A stretch of 49,237 nt of DNA from Oceanococcus sp. (GTDB lineage Bacteria; Pseudomonadota; Gammaproteobacteria; Nevskiales; Oceanococcaceae): positions 1 to 49,237 of the forward strand of contig JASBUL010000012.1 in assembly GCA_030147945.1 (NCBI GenBank), written 5' to 3'. Position 1 is the first letter of the stretch; every line of letters begins with the position of its first letter. A program made the position numbers and the translations under genes. The notes beneath the pieces were generated by a model that saw only the letters and a list, made by a program, of their open reading frames with translations, was not told the origin of the DNA and did not search any database. Below are positions 46,293-49,237 of this stretch, piece after piece.

Positions 46293-47510
46293 ATGGGCGC
46301 CTACAGCTACACCGCACTGGATGCACGCGGCCGCAACAAGAAAGGCCTGATCGAAGGCGACACACCGAAGATGGTGCGCGCGCAACTGCGCGAGCGTGGC
46401 CTGACCCCGCTGGAAGTGGTCGAGGTCGAGCAGAAATCACGCGGCGGCAGCGGCGGTGGCTTCAATCTGGCCCGGGGCATTTCCGGCACCGAACTGGCCC
46501 TGGTCACACGTCAGCTGGCGACCTTGCTGAAATCCGGCCTGCCGCTGGAAGAAACCCTCAAGACCGTGGCCCAGCAGATCGAGGGTCGCCGCACCCAGGG
46601 CATCATCATGGGGGTGCGCGCGCGGGTGACCGAAGGCCACACCCTGGCCTCGGCTCTGCGCGAGTTCCCCCATGTGTTCAATCACCTGTATTGCGCCACG
46701 GTCGAAGCAGGCGAGCAGTCCGGCCATCTGGACACCGTGCTGGACCGTCTGGCCGACTACGTGGAAAAGCGCCAGGAACTGCAGAAAAAGATCTTCGCCG
46801 CCCTGTCCTATCCGATCATTCTGGTGCTGGCCTCGGTGGGCATTGTCAGCTTTCTGCTGGCCAGCGTGGTGCCGCAGGTCATCGGCGTGTTCGACAGCCT
46901 GGATGCGGAATTGCCGCCGCTGACCAAAGGCATGATCGCGGCCAGTGACTTCCTGCGCGATCACTACATCGCGCTGGGCATCGTTCTGCTTGTGCTGGTG
47001 GTTGGCTGGCAGTTCCTGATGCGCCGACCCGCCGCCAAGTACCGCTGGCACGCCGTTCAGTTGCGCTTGCCACTGTTCGGCAAACTCATTCGCGGGGTCA
47101 ATGCCGGCCGTTTCACCCGCACCTTCAGCATTCTGGTTTCCAGCGGCGTGCCGGTGCTGGAAGCCCTGGATATCTGTTCACGCGTGGTGCAGAACATTCC
47201 GATGCAGGAACTGATCAAGTCTGCTGCGGTGAAAGTGCGTGAAGGCGCGCCGATTCACCGCTCTCTGGCGGCCGGACGTCTGTTCCCGCCGATCACCCTT
47301 AACCTGATTGCCAACGGCGAGGCCTCCGGCCAGCTCGACGAAATGCTTGAACGTGCCGCACACAATCAGGAACTCGAGGTCGACACCATCATCTCGGCGA
47401 TCATGGGGGTCCTGGGACCGGCCTTGATTTTGATGATGGCGGGTATCGTGCTGACCATCGTGCTGGCCATCATGCTGCCGATCTTCGACATGAACCAGCT
47501 GGTTCAGTAA
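46293..47510 (+). CDS. gspF: Type II secretion platform protein GspF
   Basis: 405 aa polytopic inner-membrane protein. Opens YSYTALDARGRNKKGLIEGDT, a family hallmark; two homologous cytoplasmic domains carry LVTRQLATLLKSGLPLEETL and FTRTFSILVSSGVPVLEALDI, with membrane helices near 170, 223 and 380. A Gly/Ser-rich spacer (SRGGSGGGF) separates the N-terminal strand from domain 1. Last gene of the cluster; eight bases on, plsX converges, so gspG and following genes are absent here. Confidence 0.95.
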   Translation: MGAYSYTALDARGRNKKGLIEGDTPKMVRAQLRERGLTPLEVVEVEQKSRGGSGGGFNLARGISGTELALVTRQLATLLKSGLPLEETLKTVAQQIEGRRTQGIIMGVRARVTEGHTLASALREFPHVFNHLYCATVEAGEQSGHLDTVLDRLADYVEKRQELQKKIFAALSYPIILVLASVGIVSFLLASVVPQVIGVFDSLDAELPPLTKGMIAASDFLRDHYIALGIVLLVLVVGWQFLMRRPAAKYRWHAVQLRLPLFGKLIRGVNAGRFTRTFSILVSSGVPVLEALDICSRVVQNIPMQELIKSAAVKVREGAPIHRSLAAGRLFPPITLNLIANGEASGQLDEMLERAAHNQELEVDTIISAIMGVLGPALILMMAGIVLTIVLAIMLPIFDMNQLVQ

Positions 47511-47518
47511 GGCGCTGC

Positions 47519-48553
47519 TTAGCTCGGGTTATCGAGATTGGCCGCCACATCGGGCAGCAAATGCGCTTCGACCTGGTCGCGAATGCTTTCGGTGACCCGC
47601 GCATGACATTCCAGCACGGCAATATGAATGGCATTTTCCAGCGACATGGCATCGGCGCTGCCGTGTGACTTAATCACGATCCCATTCAAGCCGAGCAAGC
47701 TGGCGCCGTTGTAGGCTCGCGGATCAACCCGCTTGCGAAAGCGCTGCAGCACACCATAGCTGGCCAGCGCCGCAAGTTTGCTGAGCAGGCCGCGCCGGTA
47801 CTCTTCGCCCAGGAAATCAGCTATCAGGCGCGACACGCCTTCCATGCTCTTGAGCGCGACATTGCCGGAAAAACCGTCACAGACCACCACATCCACATTG
47901 CCCAGAAAGATGTCGGTCCCTTCCACATAGCCGATGTAGTTGAGATCACTCTGGCCCAACATGGCGGCAGCCGATTTGATCGACTGGGTGCCTTTGATGT
48001 CTTCGGAGCCAATGTTGAGCAAGCCAACCCGCGGATCTTTCAGATTCGACACCGCACGGGCCAGCACGGCGCCCATCACGGCAAACTGATACAGATGCTC
48101 GGGGCTGCACTCGGCGTTGGCGCCAAGGTCCAGCATATGGGTGTGCCCGTTGCGCGACGGCAGCTTGGACACAATTGCCGGGCGGTCGACCCCGGGCAGG
48201 GTCTTGAGCACGAAGCGCGCGGTGGCCATCAGTGCGCCGGTGTTACCGGCACTGACACAGGCCTGAGCCGCACCAGCGTGGACCAGATTGATGGCCACGC
48301 GCATGGAGGAGTCTTTCTTGCCGCGCAGCGCTTTGGCCGGCTCCTCATCCATACCCACGATCTCGCTGGCCGGTTCGACGCGCACGCGCGGGTGCGCCTG
48401 CAAGCCGTGCTTGGTCATGGCCGCCTCAAGTACCGACGGCTGGCCGACCAAAATCAACTCCAGCGAGGGGTGCCGCTCCAGCGCTCGGCGGGCGGCAGGC
48501 ACGGTGACGTCAACGCCGACGTCACCGCTCATCGCGTCCAGCGCGATGATCAT
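47519..48553 (-). CDS. plsX: Phosphate acyltransferase PlsX
   Basis: 344 aa. Makes acyl-phosphate from acyl-ACP for phospholipid synthesis. Opens IIALDAMSGDVGVDVTVPAA, with VSAGNTGALMATARFVLKTLPGVDRPAIV, ANAECSPEHLYQFAVMG and VVCDGFSGNVALKSMEGVSR as family landmarks. It follows rpmF by six bases in the usual yceD-rpmF-plsX order; fab genes would normally follow, but here gspF converges. Confidence 0.96.
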   Translation of the reverse strand: MIIALDAMSGDVGVDVTVPAARRALERHPSLELILVGQPSVLEAAMTKHGLQAHPRVRVEPASEIVGMDEEPAKALRGKKDSSMRVAINLVHAGAAQACVSAGNTGALMATARFVLKTLPGVDRPAIVSKLPSRNGHTHMLDLGANAECSPEHLYQFAVMGAVLARAVSNLKDPRVGLLNIGSEDIKGTQSIKSAAAMLGQSDLNYIGYVEGTDIFLGNVDVVVCDGFSGNVALKSMEGVSRLIADFLGEEYRRGLLSKLAALASYGVLQRFRKRVDPRAYNGASLLGLNGIVIKSHGSADAMSLENAIHIAVLECHARVTESIRDQVEAHLLPDVAANLDNPS

Positions 48554-48559
48554 GCCGTC

Positions 48560-48754
48560 TTAGATGTCGTCTTCAGCGACTTCCGGCTTTTCAATCACGC
48601 GACGACCACGGTAGAAACCGTCCTTGGTCACATGATGACGCAGGTGCATTTCGCCGCTGGTCGGATCTTCCGACAGCGTGGGTGCACTCAGGGCATCGTG
48701 AGAACGACGCATGTCGCGCTTGGAACGGGTTTTACGGTTCTGTTGAACGGCCAT
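48560..48754 (-). CDS. rpmF: 50S ribosomal protein L32
   Basis: 64 aa. [22 protein letters not shown] is the typical bacterial L32 opening; the zinc cysteines of some L32 forms are absent, as in most gammaproteobacteria. AAGGAGG precedes ATG 48754 by five bases; an upstream in-frame start is ignored. Confidence 0.97.
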   Translation of the reverse strand: MAVQQNRKTRSKRDMRRSHDALSAPTLSEDPTSGEMHLRHHVTKDGFYRGRRVIEKPEVAEDDI

Positions 48755-48822
48755 CACGGCCTCCTTGGCTTCAAATTCTGCGACGCGTGCGCTTGCGCGC
48801 ATCCGCCACACGGTTATCTCTT

Positions 48823-49237
48823 CTACGACTGAGCCGGAGGCTCACACGTACCATCGGCATGACGCGGCGTCATCGGCAGCGCCAATATCGATTCATCGCG
48901 GGCCAGCTCGTGCAAAAGCACGCGCCCACCACGAGCGATGTAAATGTCCAGCGCGGTTTCAATCCGCTCAGCCTGTGCGTCGTTGTCCACCAGCTCAAGC
49001 AGGAACTGAGCCGTCCAGGCCTGTTCCATCGGTTTGAGACAACGCTGGCAAAGCATTTCGCATTGACCCTGCAGATCGCCCTTCAAGGCCAGTCGGCCCG
49101 ACGGTGCTTGCGTGATGTCCAGCGTCAGCTGCACACTCGCTTCGCCCGCAGGCCAGCCCTCCAGATCCGACAACGGCACCGTTCCGGCAAGTTGCTGGCC
49201 AGGTGCCAGCCGTATCAGGTCAACCCAAGCGGGCAAT
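48823..49237 (-). CDS. yceD: YceD/DUF177 protein, 5' end outside window
   Basis: The conserved partner of rpmF, implicated in 23S rRNA accumulation in some organisms. 138 codons are visible. Landmarks: [22 protein letters not shown] with the C-x2-C pair, and [24 protein letters not shown] near the end. TTG 49236 is a possible start, but the family usually has several more residues before this point, so the gene probably continues past the edge. Confidence 0.88.
   Translation of the reverse strand, partial: LPAWVDLIRLAPGQQLAGTVPLSDLEGWPAGEASVQLTLDITQAPSGRLALKGDLQGQCEMLCQRCLKPMEQAWTAQFLLELVDNDAQAERIETALDIYIARGGRVLLHELARDESILALPMTPRHADGTCEPPAQS

Overview
The window (about 62% GC by eye) is chromosomal DNA of a gammaproteobacterium. 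The right half keeps an order I know from Pseudomonas and its relatives: serS, crcB, rarA, lolA and ftsK on one strand, then aat, bpt/ate and infA, then clpA and clpS. Sulfatases with TonB-dependent receptors and a fused MoaC/MogA suggest a marine or aquatic, oligotrophic lineage. I cannot name the genus. I see no tRNA, rRNA, CRISPR array, transposase or integrase.

Layout. (1) 1-5695: sulfur assimilation and molybdenum cofactor (Moco): cysG (partial), cysB, then cysI - DUF934 - mobA - moaA as a tight operon. (2) 5696-12244: an iron-type module behind a Fur box, made of a TonB-dependent receptor, a PepSY-type membrane protein, two exported proteins (DUF2271, DUF4198) and a membrane-anchored FMN/FAD reductase. 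(3) 12280-12946: moaD and moaE. (4) 12950-23388: an unknown membrane protein, then a sulfatase locus. On the minus strand it has an MBL-fold hydrolase, a GST-like protein, an exported formylglycine-generating enzyme and a sulfatase. Divergent from these are a second sulfatase and a second TonB-dependent receptor. Similar inverted repeats (TTKACA-N3-TGTCCA) lie in front of the divergent sulfatases and of the receptor. (5) 23442-25559: the moaC-mogA fusion and moeA. (6) 25564-28066: a small membrane protein, a nitronate monooxygenase and its LysR regulator. (7) 28077-39271: the conserved core from serS to clpS. (8) 39335-47510: a CHASE2 adenylate cyclase divergent from gspCDEF, the start of a type II secretion system without pseudopilin genes. 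(9) 47519-49237: plsX, rpmF and yceD (partial).

How the parts fit. The window holds an almost complete Moco pathway (mobA, moaA, moaD, moaE, moaC-mogA, moeA), split into three pieces by two TonB-linked nutrient modules. In Pseudomonas cysG sits next to serS; here 27 kb carrying all of this lies between them. The sulfatase locus appears self-contained: an outer-membrane receptor, two membrane-anchored sulfatases, their maturase with both catalytic cysteines and its own signal peptide, and a membrane-anchored MBL enzyme that may be a metal-dependent sulfatase. Sulfate released there could feed the CysB/CysI/CysG pathway at the left end. This locus is the best candidate for a new system; its substrate cannot be read from the sequence.
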